From: Rhodoferax_B ferrireducens_A
GTDB taxonomy: Bacteria > Pseudomonadota > Gammaproteobacteria > Burkholderiales > Burkholderiaceae_C
Reading direction: 5' to 3'
Assembly: GCF_031458075.1 (NCBI RefSeq)
Contig: NZ_JAVDXT010000001.1
Coordinates: 1,674,001 to 1,738,000, forward strand
DNA: 64,000 nucleotides
Shown: positions 1 through 7,662 of the stretch, piece after piece
Numbering within the stretch: the first letter of the stretch is position 1
How the letters are laid out: each line of letters opens with the position of its first letter
Made by a program: the position numbers and the translations under genes
Notes under the pieces: model-generated
Database searches by the model: none
The model's input: the letters and a program-made list of their open reading frames with translations, nothing else
What the model was told of the DNA's origin: nothing

Positions 1-40
1 CCAGGATTTCTTTGTACAGCAGTTGGCGTATGGTTCTCAT
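1..40 (-). CDS. lptG: LptG, LPS export permease (5' fragment)
   Basis: Only the first 13 codons lie in the window, reading MRTIRQLLYKEIL, which resembles the usual cytoplasmic start of LptG. The ATG overlaps the lptF stop as ATGA, the normal lptF-lptG coupling. LptG would pair with LptF in the inner-membrane LptB2FG transporter that drives lipopolysaccharide to the cell surface. The call rests mainly on position after lptF plus the short N-terminal match. Confidence 0.8.
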   Translation of the reverse strand, partial: MRTIRQLLYKEIL

Positions 41-1143
41 GCTTGGGTGTCCTGCGCGGTGGGCTTGGGCAGCAGGTTGCGCCAGGACCAGTGGTTGTGG
101 CGCGCCAACAGCCAGCCCATGGCCAGCAGGAACACCCCGCCGTGCAGGCCCAGCAGGAAACCGCCAAACGGCACGGAGCCATTGGCGATCCAGCTTTGCC
201 CCAGGTTCAGCAGGTTGAAATAGACCACGAAGGCGAACAGCGCAAACAGGATGTTGCCGCTGCGCCCCGAGCGCGGGTTACCGCCCGACACCGCCAGCGC
301 AATCACCACAAAGTTGAGTGCCGCCAGCGCCAGGCTCAGGCGCCAGGCCAGCTCGCCCTGGTTGATGGGGCTGGGGTCGCGCACCAGATCCAGGCTGGAC
401 CGGGCCCGCGAGGGCGTGGTGTCGGTGCTGTCCAGTACGTTGGAGCTGACGCGGGTGCCGTACTCTTGGAACTGGCTGATCTTCAGGTCGGGCTGGCCGA
501 TGGTGGACTCCAGCCGCTGGCCGTTGTTCAAAATCAAAAAGCGCTGGTTGCCCACATCGTCGATCTTGGCGCTGCGGGCCGATGTCACGGTCTCGCGGCC
601 ATGGTCGACCGAGGAGATGAACACGTTGTTGCCGCTGCGCTTGTCCGGCGAATCCTTGTCGATAAAAAACACCCGGTTGCCGTTGGCCGACTCCTGGAAC
701 TGGCCGGGCGCAATGCGCTCCAGATCGCCACGCTGTTCGTAGCGGTCTTTCATGCCCTGGATCTGCTGGTTGGCCCAGGGCCATACCACCAACGCAAACG
801 CCGCTACCGCCAGCAGAATCGGCCAGGCAAAGCGCAGCAGCGGCCGCAGCAGGCCCGTCAGCCCGTAGCCGCTGGCGAACCAGATCACCATTTCGCTGTC
901 GCTGTACATGCGCGACAAGGTGCTCACCGTGGCGACAAACAGGCTGAGGGTCAGGATGGTGGGCAAGTAGCCGAGGACGGTATAGCCCAGCACCATCATT
1001 ACCTCGGACGGATTGACCGAGCCTTTGGCGGCCTGGCCCAGGGTGCGGATCAGCATCATGGTCATCACGATGGTGATCAGCGCCACCAGCGTGGCGCCGA
1101 AGCCGCGCGCCAGCTCTTTGCGAATAGAAGAATGGAATAACAT
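37..1143 (-). CDS. lptF: LptF, LPS export ABC transporter permease
   Basis: Inner-membrane permease of the LptB2FG complex, which extracts lipopolysaccharide from the inner membrane and passes it to LptC/A/D. The 368-residue protein has the YjgP/YjgQ layout. A short cytoplasmic start (MLFHSSIRKEL) is followed by hydrophobic segments near residues 15-35, 50-75 and 100-125. A periplasmic beta-jellyroll region covers about 130-260, and three further membrane segments lie near 270-350. Its stop overlaps the lptG start by four bases, so the two are translationally coupled. It is transcribed divergently from pepA, the same arrangement as in Escherichia coli. Confidence 0.95.
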   Translation of the reverse strand: MLFHSSIRKELARGFGATLVALITIVMTMMLIRTLGQAAKGSVNPSEVMMVLGYTVLGYLPTILTLSLFVATVSTLSRMYSDSEMVIWFASGYGLTGLLRPLLRFAWPILLAVAAFALVVWPWANQQIQGMKDRYEQRGDLERIAPGQFQESANGNRVFFIDKDSPDKRSGNNVFISSVDHGRETVTSARSAKIDDVGNQRFLILNNGQRLESTIGQPDLKISQFQEYGTRVSSNVLDSTDTTPSRARSSLDLVRDPSPINQGELAWRLSLALAALNFVVIALAVSGGNPRSGRSGNILFALFAFVVYFNLLNLGQSWIANGSVPFGGFLLGLHGGVFLLAMGWLLARHNHWSWRNLLPKPTAQDTQA

Positions 1144-1206
1144 TGTTGCTTACACACACAAGGCCGCAGCAGTGGGCCGAACTTAAACACGACTTGCGCA
1201 GCGCCC

Positions 1207-1233
1207 GCATGCAGGGCCTTTGGCTCTGCATGC
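1207..1233. repeat. Hairpin in the lptF/pepA divergent region
   Basis: Inverted repeat with 12-base arms and a 3-base TTT loop; the outer eight pairs (GCATGCAG/CTGCATGC) are perfect and one inner pair is a G-T wobble. It lies 32 bases before the pepA ATG, so it would be in the pepA leader or act as a protein-binding palindrome. No T-run follows on either strand, so it is not an intrinsic terminator. Function unknown. Confidence 0.6.
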
Positions 1234-1265
1234 GATAGCGGTGCAAGTCTTACAAGAATTGAATT

Positions 1266-2786
1266 ATGAACTTTGAACTGAAGTCTCTGGACCTGGCGGG
1301 CTGTGCCACTGAGAAGTGTGATGCCTTGATTGTGTTGGTGTCCGAGGCTTTTACGCCGGGCAAAGATGCATTGTCTCAGCTGATTGTCCAGGCCCGCAAA
1401 AGCGGTGACCTGGAAACCAAGCCCGGCAAGCTGCTGCAAATGTACCGCGCTACCGCCGCCGCGGCCACGCGGCTGGTGCTGGTGGGTGCCGGCGACGGTT
1501 CGGCGCGCCAGGTACGCCAGGCGGTGGCCGCCGCAGTCGCCGTCGTCAAAGCCCCGACTGTGCATAAATTGCTGATCAGTTTTGCCGGTGCCGCTGCGCA
1601 AAAAGCCGTGCGCACCGTGGTCCAGACGGTCGCCGAAGGCACCTATGTCTACACCACCACCAAATCCAAGCCAGAAGGCCGCAAGCTGGCCCAGGTCTGG
1701 CTGTGCGCGCCCGATGCAGCCGCCGCCAAGGCGGAGCTGGCCCTGGGGACCGCCACGGTCGCCGGTGTGGAGCTGGCCAAGGAATGGGCGAACCGCCCGG
1801 CCAACCACGCCACGCCCACCATGCTGGGCACCGCAGCCAAAGCACTCGCGCGTTTCCCCAAGCTGGCCTGCGAAGTGCTGGGCCCGAAGGAAGTTGCGCA
1901 GCTGGGCATGGGCTCGTTCATGTCGGTAGCGCAGGGCTCCAAGGAGCCGCTGCGCTTCATCGTGCTGCGCTACAACGGTGCCGCCAAAACCATGGCGCCC
2001 ACCGTGCTGGTCGGCAAGGGCATTACCTTTGACACCGGGGGCATCTCCATCAAGCCCTCGGCCGAAATGGACGAGATGAAGTTCGACATGTGCGGCGCCG
2101 CCAGCGTGCTCGGCGTGTTCCGTGCGCTGGCCGACCTGAAGCCCGCCATCAATGTGGTCGGCCTGATCCCGGCCTGCGAAAACATGCCCGATGGCGGCGC
2201 GGTGAAGCCGGGCGATGTGGTCACCAGCATGAGCGGCCAGACGATTGAAAACCTCAACACCGATGCCGAAGGCCGGCTGGTGCTGTGCGATGCTCTGACC
2301 TACGCCGAGCGCTTCAAGCCGCGCGCCATCATCGACATCGCCACCCTGACCGGTGCCTGCGTGGTTGCGCTGGGCGGCGTGCGCAGCGGGATGTTCTCCG
2401 CGGACGACGCGTTGGCTGCAGCCCTGCAGGCCGCGGGCGAATCGGCTCTCGACCCCTGCTGGCGCCTGCCGCTGGACGACGAGTATGGCGAAGGCCTGAA
2501 GTCCAACTTTGCCGACATGGCCAACGTGGCGGGCCGTGCGGGTGGTGCCATCACCGCTGCCAAGTTCTTGCAGCGTTTCACCGCCAAAATGCCTTGGGCG
2601 CATCTGGACATTGCCGGCACGGCCTGGAAGAGCGGGGCGGCTAAGGGCGCAACCGGCCGGCCCGTCGGCCTGTTGCTCGACTATGTGCTTGCACAGGCTG
2701 CAGCGCCCTTAGTACCTGCGCAGGCAGCTACTAAAACGGTAGCAAAGCGCAAGCCGGCAGCGCCGCGCAAGACCGTGGCCAAGTAA
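1266..2786 (+). CDS. pepA: Leucyl aminopeptidase PepA (M17)
   Basis: Cytosolic M17 aminopeptidase that removes N-terminal residues from peptides using two metal ions; in E. coli PepA also binds DNA. The N-terminal M17 domain covers about residues 1-150 and the catalytic domain about 165-475. The metal-binding signature NTDAEGRL is at 331-338 and the upstream metal motif GKGITFDTGG is intact. The oddity is the C-terminus. After about residue 478 an Ala/Lys-rich tail is encoded largely by a copy of the dispersed repeat described at 2697-2745. It heads a probable operon with holC, starting 15 bases later. Confidence 0.95.
   Translation: MNFELKSLDLAGCATEKCDALIVLVSEAFTPGKDALSQLIVQARKSGDLETKPGKLLQMYRATAAAATRLVLVGAGDGSARQVRQAVAAAVAVVKAPTVHKLLISFAGAAAQKAVRTVVQTVAEGTYVYTTTKSKPEGRKLAQVWLCAPDAAAAKAELALGTATVAGVELAKEWANRPANHATPTMLGTAAKALARFPKLACEVLGPKEVAQLGMGSFMSVAQGSKEPLRFIVLRYNGAAKTMAPTVLVGKGITFDTGGISIKPSAEMDEMKFDMCGAASVLGVFRALADLKPAINVVGLIPACENMPDGGAVKPGDVVTSMSGQTIENLNTDAEGRLVLCDALTYAERFKPRAIIDIATLTGACVVALGGVRSGMFSADDALAAALQAAGESALDPCWRLPLDDEYGEGLKSNFADMANVAGRAGGAITAAKFLQRFTAKMPWAHLDIAGTAWKSGAAKGATGRPVGLLLDYVLAQAAAPLVPAQAATKTVAKRKPAAPRKTVAK
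2697..2745 (+). repeat. Dispersed palindromic repeat, copy 1 (inside pepA)
   Basis: About 49 bases containing the family landmarks AGCGC, CTGCGCAGGCAGCTA and a closing GTAGCA. The alignment to copies at 59251, 47863 and 55400 was done by eye. It forms the tail of pepA and is read in frame as AATKTVAK, the same frame as the copies in yejF and truB. Confidence 0.6.
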
Positions 2787-2801
2787 GCCCGACTGCGCTG
2801 C

Positions 2802-3236
2802 ATGACCGAAGTTGCCTTCCATTTCAATGCGCTGGACAAGATCAGCTACGCCTGCCGCTTGCTGCGCAAAGCCAGCCGGCAGGGCGCTCGGGTGGTGGTC
2901 ACCGGGTCGGCCGATATGTTGCAGCAGCTGGATGCCGCGCTGTGGTCCTTCTCGGCCGCCGACTTTGTAGCCCACAGCCTGGCCACCGACGATGCTACGG
3001 TGCTGGCTGCTTCGCCCGTGCTGTTGCTGGAGTCGGTGCTGGAAGCGCCGCACCAGCAGGTTCTGTTGCAACTGGGCGATGCGGTGCCAGCAGGCTTTGA
3101 GCGTTTCGAGCGGCTGATCGAGGTGGTGACGCTGGACGAAGACGACCGCGCGCTGGCCCGCCAGCGCTGGAAGCATTACGCCAGCCGGGGCTACGCGGTG
3201 CAGCGCAAGGATCTTGAATTGAAGGAGCCCAGCTGA
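2802..3236 (+). CDS. holC: DNA polymerase III chi subunit HolC
   Basis: Small clamp-loader accessory protein that links the psi subunit and single-strand binding protein to the replicative polymerase. The 144-residue length fits the family. The start MTEVAFHFNALDKISYACRLLRKA and the central block LLQLGDAVPAGFERFERLIEVV are typical of HolC. The gene follows pepA by 15 bases, a conserved order in proteobacteria. Its TGA overlaps the next gene's ATG by one base (TGATG), so the downstream gene is coupled to it. Confidence 0.92.
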   Translation: MTEVAFHFNALDKISYACRLLRKASRQGARVVVTGSADMLQQLDAALWSFSAADFVAHSLATDDATVLAASPVLLLESVLEAPHQQVLLQLGDAVPAGFERFERLIEVVTLDEDDRALARQRWKHYASRGYAVQRKDLELKEPS

Positions 3237-3553
3237 TGTCGAATCCGCCCCGCCAGCCGCCGCGCTATGTGCCCACACTCACCGAAGTGGTGCAGTCCAA
3301 TGTGGTGCCTGTCACCTCGGCGACGGCTCCGCTCGCCCTGGCCCAGGAGGCCCTGGAAGACCAAATCATCCACCGCGTGATGCAGCGCGTGGACCTGTCG
3401 CTGGAGCGGCGTTTGCGCGAGGCGGTGGCCGCCATGGTGCTGCAGCAGACGCAATCCATGGTGCCGCGCTTGCGCGAGGAAATTGAGTTCGTGGTGCGCC
3501 AATCGGTGTCCGATGCGGTGGCCGATGAGCTGGCGACACGCCAGACACCTTAG
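3236..3553 (+). CDS. Small conserved-looking protein of unknown function after holC
   Basis: A 105-residue soluble protein with no signal peptide or membrane segment. The first 30 residues are Pro-rich (RQPPRYVPTLTEVV) and the rest is predicted to be helical with regularly spaced charges (LEDQIIHRVMQRVDLSLERRLREAV), consistent with a short coiled coil. It is coupled to holC by a one-base stop/start overlap. Burkholderiales often carry a small unknown gene in this place, but I cannot assign a family. The overlap and coding composition make it very probably real. Confidence 0.75.
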   Translation: MSNPPRQPPRYVPTLTEVVQSNVVPVTSATAPLALAQEALEDQIIHRVMQRVDLSLERRLREAVAAMVLQQTQSMVPRLREEIEFVVRQSVSDAVADELATRQTP

Positions 3554-3710
3554 CCAAAAAGCCTGCATAAGTTGAATTAATGCTGCATCAGTTCAAGCCT
3601 CGGCATCTTCCCTATGTTTCAGGCCCAAAAATTGCGCTATCGTGCCGCTCGTGAAGTTATTTGATTCACAGAGTTATTTGTTCTCTAGTTTGTCCACTAT
3701 CGGAGTTTTT

Positions 3711-4844
3711 ATGCAAATGAAGTTGAAACTGACTGTCGCTGCCGCCGTTGCAGCTGTTGCTGGCATGGCTGCAGCCCAGGACGTGCAGGTCGTCAAGATC
3801 GGCCACGTCGCCCCCATGTCTGGTGGCCAAGCCCACTACGGTAAAGACAACGAAAATGGCGCCCGCATGGCCGTTGAGGACTTGAATACCCAGAACATCG
3901 TCATCGGTGGCAAAAAGATCAAGTTCGAACTGGTGGCAGAAGACGACGCAGCGGATCCAAAGCAAGGCACGGCTGCTGCACAAAAACTGTGCGATGCCAA
4001 GGTCAACGGCGTTGTGGGCCATTTGAACTCCGGCACCACCATCCCCGCATCCAAGGTCTATAACGACTGCGGTATCCCCCACATCACCGGCGCGGCAACC
4101 AACCCCAACCTGACCAAGCCCGGCTACAAGACCACCTACCGCATCATCGCCAACGACAACTCCTTGGGTGCCGGACTGGCCTTCTACGCCATCGACGCGC
4201 TGAAGCTGAAGAAAGTCGCCATCATCGACGACCGTACCGCTTACGGCCAAGGCGTGGCTGAAGTGTTCAAGAAGACGGCCTTGGCCAAGGGCATGGCGGT
4301 TGTTGACGAACAGTTCACCACCGACAAAGCCACCGACTTCATGGCCATCCTGACCTCCATCAAGTCCAAAGCACCTGACGCCATTTTCTTCGGCGGTATG
4401 GACCCCCAAGCTGGCCCCATGCTGCGCCAGATGGAACAACTGGGCATGACCAACGTCAAGTACTTCGGTGGTGACGGCCTGTGCACCAACGAAGTGGCCA
4501 AGCTGGCTGCTGGCGCCAAGACCCTGGACAACGTGGTGTGTGCCGAAGGCGGCGCATCCCTGGCCAAGATGCCTGGCGGCGAAGCCTGGAAGAAGCGTTA
4601 CGACGCCAAGTTCCCTGGCCAGTTCCAGATCTACAGCCCTTACACCTACGACGCCACCATGGTGTTGGTTGACGCCATGAAGCGTGCCAACTCCACCGAT
4701 CCCAAGGTTTACACCCCAGAGATCATCAAGACCAACTACAAGGGCGTGACCACCACCATCGGCTTCGAAGCCAATGGCGAACTGAAGAACCCAGCGATCA
4801 CCCTGTCTGTCTACAAAGACGGCAAGAAGACCGCGCTGAACTAA
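3711..4844 (+). CDS. LivJ/LivK-type branched-chain amino acid ABC transporter substrate-binding protein
   Basis: Periplasmic type I binding protein (Peripla_BP_6) that captures a hydrophobic amino acid or related compound for an ABC importer. I chose the ATG at 3711, preceded by GGAG, rather than an upstream in-frame codon, because it gives a clean signal peptide (MQMKLKLTVAAAVAAVAGMAAAQ) cleaved before DVQVVKIGHVAPMSGG. The mature protein has the family cysteine pair in CDAKVNG and YNDCGIPH. The last residues are followed by a strong terminator. No permease or ATPase genes adjoin it, so its transporter must be encoded elsewhere. Confidence 0.93.
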   Translation: MQMKLKLTVAAAVAAVAGMAAAQDVQVVKIGHVAPMSGGQAHYGKDNENGARMAVEDLNTQNIVIGGKKIKFELVAEDDAADPKQGTAAAQKLCDAKVNGVVGHLNSGTTIPASKVYNDCGIPHITGAATNPNLTKPGYKTTYRIIANDNSLGAGLAFYAIDALKLKKVAIIDDRTAYGQGVAEVFKKTALAKGMAVVDEQFTTDKATDFMAILTSIKSKAPDAIFFGGMDPQAGPMLRQMEQLGMTNVKYFGGDGLCTNEVAKLAAGAKTLDNVVCAEGGASLAKMPGGEAWKKRYDAKFPGQFQIYSPYTYDATMVLVDAMKRANSTDPKVYTPEIIKTNYKGVTTTIGFEANGELKNPAITLSVYKDGKKTALN

Positions 4845-4861
4845 TCGGTTCCAGCACCCAC

Positions 4862-4890
4862 AAAAAAGCCACCGCGAGGTGGCTTTTTTT
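4862..4890 (+). terminator. Intrinsic terminator after the binding-protein gene
   Basis: Perfect stem AAAGCCACC / GGTGGCTTT with a GCGA-type loop followed by a seven-T run, starting 18 bases after the stop codon. The A-run on the 5' side means it could also act on the opposite strand. Confidence 0.9.
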
Positions 4891-4925
4891 ATGTCTGAAT
4901 GGCATGCCAAGGCGCTACATATTGG

Positions 4926-4970
4926 ATAGCTGCTGCCGCAAGCTTTATAAGCGCTAGAGGTCTAAAAAGC
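4926..4970 (-). repeat. Dispersed palindromic repeat, copy 2 (intergenic)
   Basis: Read on the minus strand it contains GCGCTTAT, GCTTGCGGC and GCAGCTAT in the same order and spacing as the copy at 59251. It lies between the convergent binding-protein gene and the sugar nucleotidyltransferase. Confidence 0.6.
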
Positions 4971-5003
4971 ATATATCGTGCAGAGAAACACCCCTTCCAG
5001 AGA

Positions 5004-5040
5004 GATACCGTGGATCTGGCTTTGCCAGTCCACAGGTATC
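5004..5040. repeat. Long bulged hairpin downstream of the nucleotidyltransferase
   Basis: Stem segments GATACC/GGTATC, GTGGA/TCCAC and CTGG/CCAG with single-base bulges and a 5-base loop. It starts 41 bases past the stop of the minus-strand nucleotidyltransferase gene at 5082. No T-run follows on the minus strand, so it is not a standard terminator; it may protect the 3' end of the EPS transcript. Confidence 0.5.
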
Positions 5041-5081
5041 GCCCGCTGCAAGGGGGGACGCAGCCTAGGGGGTGAGCCAGG

Positions 5082-6185
5082 TTATGCGCGTGCGTCGCCC
5101 CAACGCAGCTGGGCGGTTTCATCGCCGCGGTACAGGGTTTCGCCGGCGCGGTCCACGCAGTAGTTGGGCGACACGATCATCTCGTTGAAATGCATGTCGG
5201 CCGCAATGCGGGTGTATTCAAACAAGATGCTGCGCGTCACCTTGGCGCCTGAGCGAATATGGCTGCCGTGGCCAATCCAGCAGGGGCCGATGATGGTCGC
5301 ACCGGGTTCAATCTTGACGCTGGAGCCGATGTACACCGGCCCCTGGATGTTGCACTGGTCCCAGGCCACCGAGGTGTTGAGCCCGACCCAGATGCCTGGC
5401 TTGACTTCGCGGCCCGGAATATTCATCTGCGCCACTTCGCCGCGCAGTACGCGCTGCAGCACCGCCCAGTAGTCGCTTACGCGGCCAATGTCGATCCAGT
5501 TGAAGAAGCGTTTCTGCGCATAGAACGGCAGCTTTTCGGCCACCAGCTGCGGAAACAGTTCGGAGCCAATGTCGTAAATCTTGCCGGCCGGGATCATCTC
5601 TATCACCTCGGGCTCGAAGATGTAGATACCCGTGCTGGCTAGCGTGGATTGCGCCTCTTCGGGCGAGGGCTTCTCCTGGAAGGACTGGATTTGCCCTTCG
5701 GCATTGGCCACCACGATGCCGTAGTTGGAGACTTCCGAACGCGGCACATCCAGCGTCACCACGCTGGCAATCGCACCCTTGGCCTTGTGCTCGTGCAGCG
5801 CCGCGCCAATGTCCAGGTCGATCAGTGCATCGCCGCACAGCACCAGGGTAGGCTCGTCAAAGAAACCGCTGAAGTCCTGGATGCGCCGCATGCCACCGGC
5901 CGAACCAAACGGCTTGGGGATCACGTCGCCATGTTCGCGCACACCTTCGTAGGCGTAACCAATTTGCACACCCCAGCGGTGACCATCGCCGAAGTACTGT
6001 TCAATCTTGTAGTGGTTGTAGGCCACATTCACCATGATCTCTTTGATGCCGTAGTTGGCCAAATGCTCGATTAGGTACTCCATCACCGGCTTGCCCAAGA
6101 TGGGCACCATTGGTTTAGGCATGTTCTTGGTCAGGGGGCGAACGCGCGTCCCTTGGCCGGCTGCCAAAATCATTCCCTTAGCCAT
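5082..6185 (-). CDS. Sugar-1-phosphate nucleotidyltransferase (NTP_transferase plus hexapeptide)
   Basis: Cytosolic enzyme that activates a sugar phosphate with an NTP to give an NDP-sugar for polysaccharide synthesis. The N-terminal nucleotidyltransferase domain (about residues 1-230) starts with LAAGQGTRVRPLT and has PKPMVPILGKP and the metal-site region LVLCGDALIDLD. A left-handed beta-helix hexapeptide domain follows (about 260-350). The architecture matches GMPP-like mannose-1-phosphate guanylyltransferases and related UDP-sugar enzymes; the sugar and base cannot be fixed from sequence. It is the last gene of the left EPS block, after the UDP-sugar dehydrogenase. Confidence 0.88.
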   Translation of the reverse strand: MAKGMILAAGQGTRVRPLTKNMPKPMVPILGKPVMEYLIEHLANYGIKEIMVNVAYNHYKIEQYFGDGHRWGVQIGYAYEGVREHGDVIPKPFGSAGGMRRIQDFSGFFDEPTLVLCGDALIDLDIGAALHEHKAKGAIASVVTLDVPRSEVSNYGIVVANAEGQIQSFQEKPSPEEAQSTLASTGIYIFEPEVIEMIPAGKIYDIGSELFPQLVAEKLPFYAQKRFFNWIDIGRVSDYWAVLQRVLRGEVAQMNIPGREVKPGIWVGLNTSVAWDQCNIQGPVYIGSSVKIEPGATIIGPCWIGHGSHIRSGAKVTRSILFEYTRIAADMHFNEMIVSPNYCVDRAGETLYRGDETAQLRWGDARA

Positions 6186-6272
6186 TGATCTATTCCTTCA
6201 ATTTATAAACGTTACCGGTTTTGCTAGGCAATCATGCCTTAGCGTACAGGGTCAAACCCTCGATTTTGATGA

Positions 6273-6303
6273 ATGTTCTCCCCCAAATGCAGTAGGAGAA
6301 CAT
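6273..6303. repeat. Inverted repeat between ugd and the nucleotidyltransferase
   Basis: Perfect 9-base arms ATGTTCTCC / GGAGAACAT around a 13-base loop, starting five bases past the ugd stop on the minus strand. No T-run. It may be an RNA-stabilising hairpin or an operator for the downstream gene. Confidence 0.55.
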
Positions 6304-6308
6304 GCCGT

Positions 6309-7631
6309 TCAGCGCCCGATTGCCAGGTATTCGATGCCCATCGCGCGAACCAGTTTGGGGTCGTACATATTGCGGCCATCAAAAATCAAGGGGTGCTTCA
6401 GCTTGGCTTTGAGCGAGTTGAAGTCGGGGCTGCGGAACTCCTTCCATTCGGTCACGATCACCAAGGCATCGGCGTTATCCAGTGCAGCGCTTTGGCTGTC
6501 GGCATAGGTAATGCGGGGCTCATTGGGGAAGCAGTGCTTGGCCTCTGCAATTGCAACCGGGTCATAAGCCGTAACGGTGGCACCCGCATCTAGCAGGTCT
6601 TTGATGACCTCGCGGCTGGTGGCTTCGCGCATGTCATCGGTATTGGCCTTGAACGCCAAGCCCCACAACGCGAAGTGCTTGCCAGCCAGGTCGCCACCAA
6701 AGCGTGCCTTCACCTTGGCACCCAGCACGTGTTTTTGCGCATCGTTGGCGGCCTCTACGGCATTCAGTACCTTCATGTCGATGCCTGCGTCTGTGGCCGC
6801 GGTCTTGATCAGCGCCTTCACGTCCTTGGGGAAGCACGATCCACCGTAGCCCGCGCCAGCGTACAAGAAGTCGTAGCCAATACGGGGGTCGCTGCCAATA
6901 CCCTTGCGTACCTGTTCAATATCGGCGCCCAGCTTCTCGGCCAGATTGGCCAGTTCGTTCATGAAGCTGATGCGGGTTGCCAGCATGGCATTGGCCGCGT
7001 ACTTGGTCAGCTCGGCGCTGCGCACGTCCATCACGATCAGGCGGTCGTGGTTGCGCTGGAAGGGGGCGTACAGGGCACGCATGTTCAGCGCCGCCTGTTC
7101 GTCGTCGCAGCCCACCACAATCCGGTCGGGCTTCATGAAGTCGTCGATGGCAGCGCCTTCCTTCAAAAACTCGGGGTTGGACACCACGCTGAAAGGCGTG
7201 TCCACGCCGCGCTTCTTCAGCTCTTCGGCCACCGCCGCCTTCACTGCATCTGCCGTGCCCACCGGCACCGTGCTTTTATCGACGATGACCTTGTAGTCGG
7301 TCATGTACTTACCGATGTTGCGTGCAGCGGCGGTGACGTACTTCATGTCGGCCGAACCATCTTCATCTGGCGGCGTACCCACTGCAATGAACTGCACCGT
7401 GCCAAAGTGCGCGGCTTTTTCCACATCGGTGGTGAAGTGCAAGCGCCCGGCGGCTACGTTGCGGCGCACCATTTCTTGCAGGCCAGGTTCAAAGATGGGG
7501 ATGCCACCGTCTTCCAGAATTTTGATTTTGGCTGGGTCTAGGTCCAGGCATAGCACGTCGTTGCCGACTTCTGCTAGGCAAGTGCCTGATACGAGGCCAA
7601 CATAACCGGTTCCGATCACTGTAATTTTCAC
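6309..7631 (-). CDS. ugd: UDP-glucose/GDP-mannose dehydrogenase family enzyme, probably UDP-glucose 6-dehydrogenase
   Basis: Oxidises a UDP-hexose twice, with NAD, to the UDP-uronic acid used in acidic exopolysaccharides. The 440 residues show the N-terminal NAD fold (MKITVIGTGYVGLVSG), the central dimer helix region with KYAANAMLATRISF, and the catalytic cysteine at residue 266 in GGSCFPKD. The C-terminal substrate domain contains LWGLAFKANTDDMREA. Length and motifs are normal. UDP-glucose is the likely substrate from overall similarity, but related enzymes use UDP-HexNAc. It sits between the AT-rich acyltransferases and the nucleotidyltransferase and is presumably co-transcribed with them. 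Confidence 0.93.
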   Translation of the reverse strand: MKITVIGTGYVGLVSGTCLAEVGNDVLCLDLDPAKIKILEDGGIPIFEPGLQEMVRRNVAAGRLHFTTDVEKAAHFGTVQFIAVGTPPDEDGSADMKYVTAAARNIGKYMTDYKVIVDKSTVPVGTADAVKAAVAEELKKRGVDTPFSVVSNPEFLKEGAAIDDFMKPDRIVVGCDDEQAALNMRALYAPFQRNHDRLIVMDVRSAELTKYAANAMLATRISFMNELANLAEKLGADIEQVRKGIGSDPRIGYDFLYAGAGYGGSCFPKDVKALIKTAATDAGIDMKVLNAVEAANDAQKHVLGAKVKARFGGDLAGKHFALWGLAFKANTDDMREATSREVIKDLLDAGATVTAYDPVAIAEAKHCFPNEPRITYADSQSAALDNADALVIVTEWKEFRSPDFNSLKAKLKHPLIFDGRNMYDPKLVRAMGIEYLAIGR

Positions 7632-7662
7632 AAATATCCCTTCTTAAAATCGAAAAAAATGT

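Noticed and set aside
1077..2603. 508-codon open frame antisense to pepA
   Set aside because: Gly/His/Arg-rich translation without domains; PepA is certain on the plus strand.
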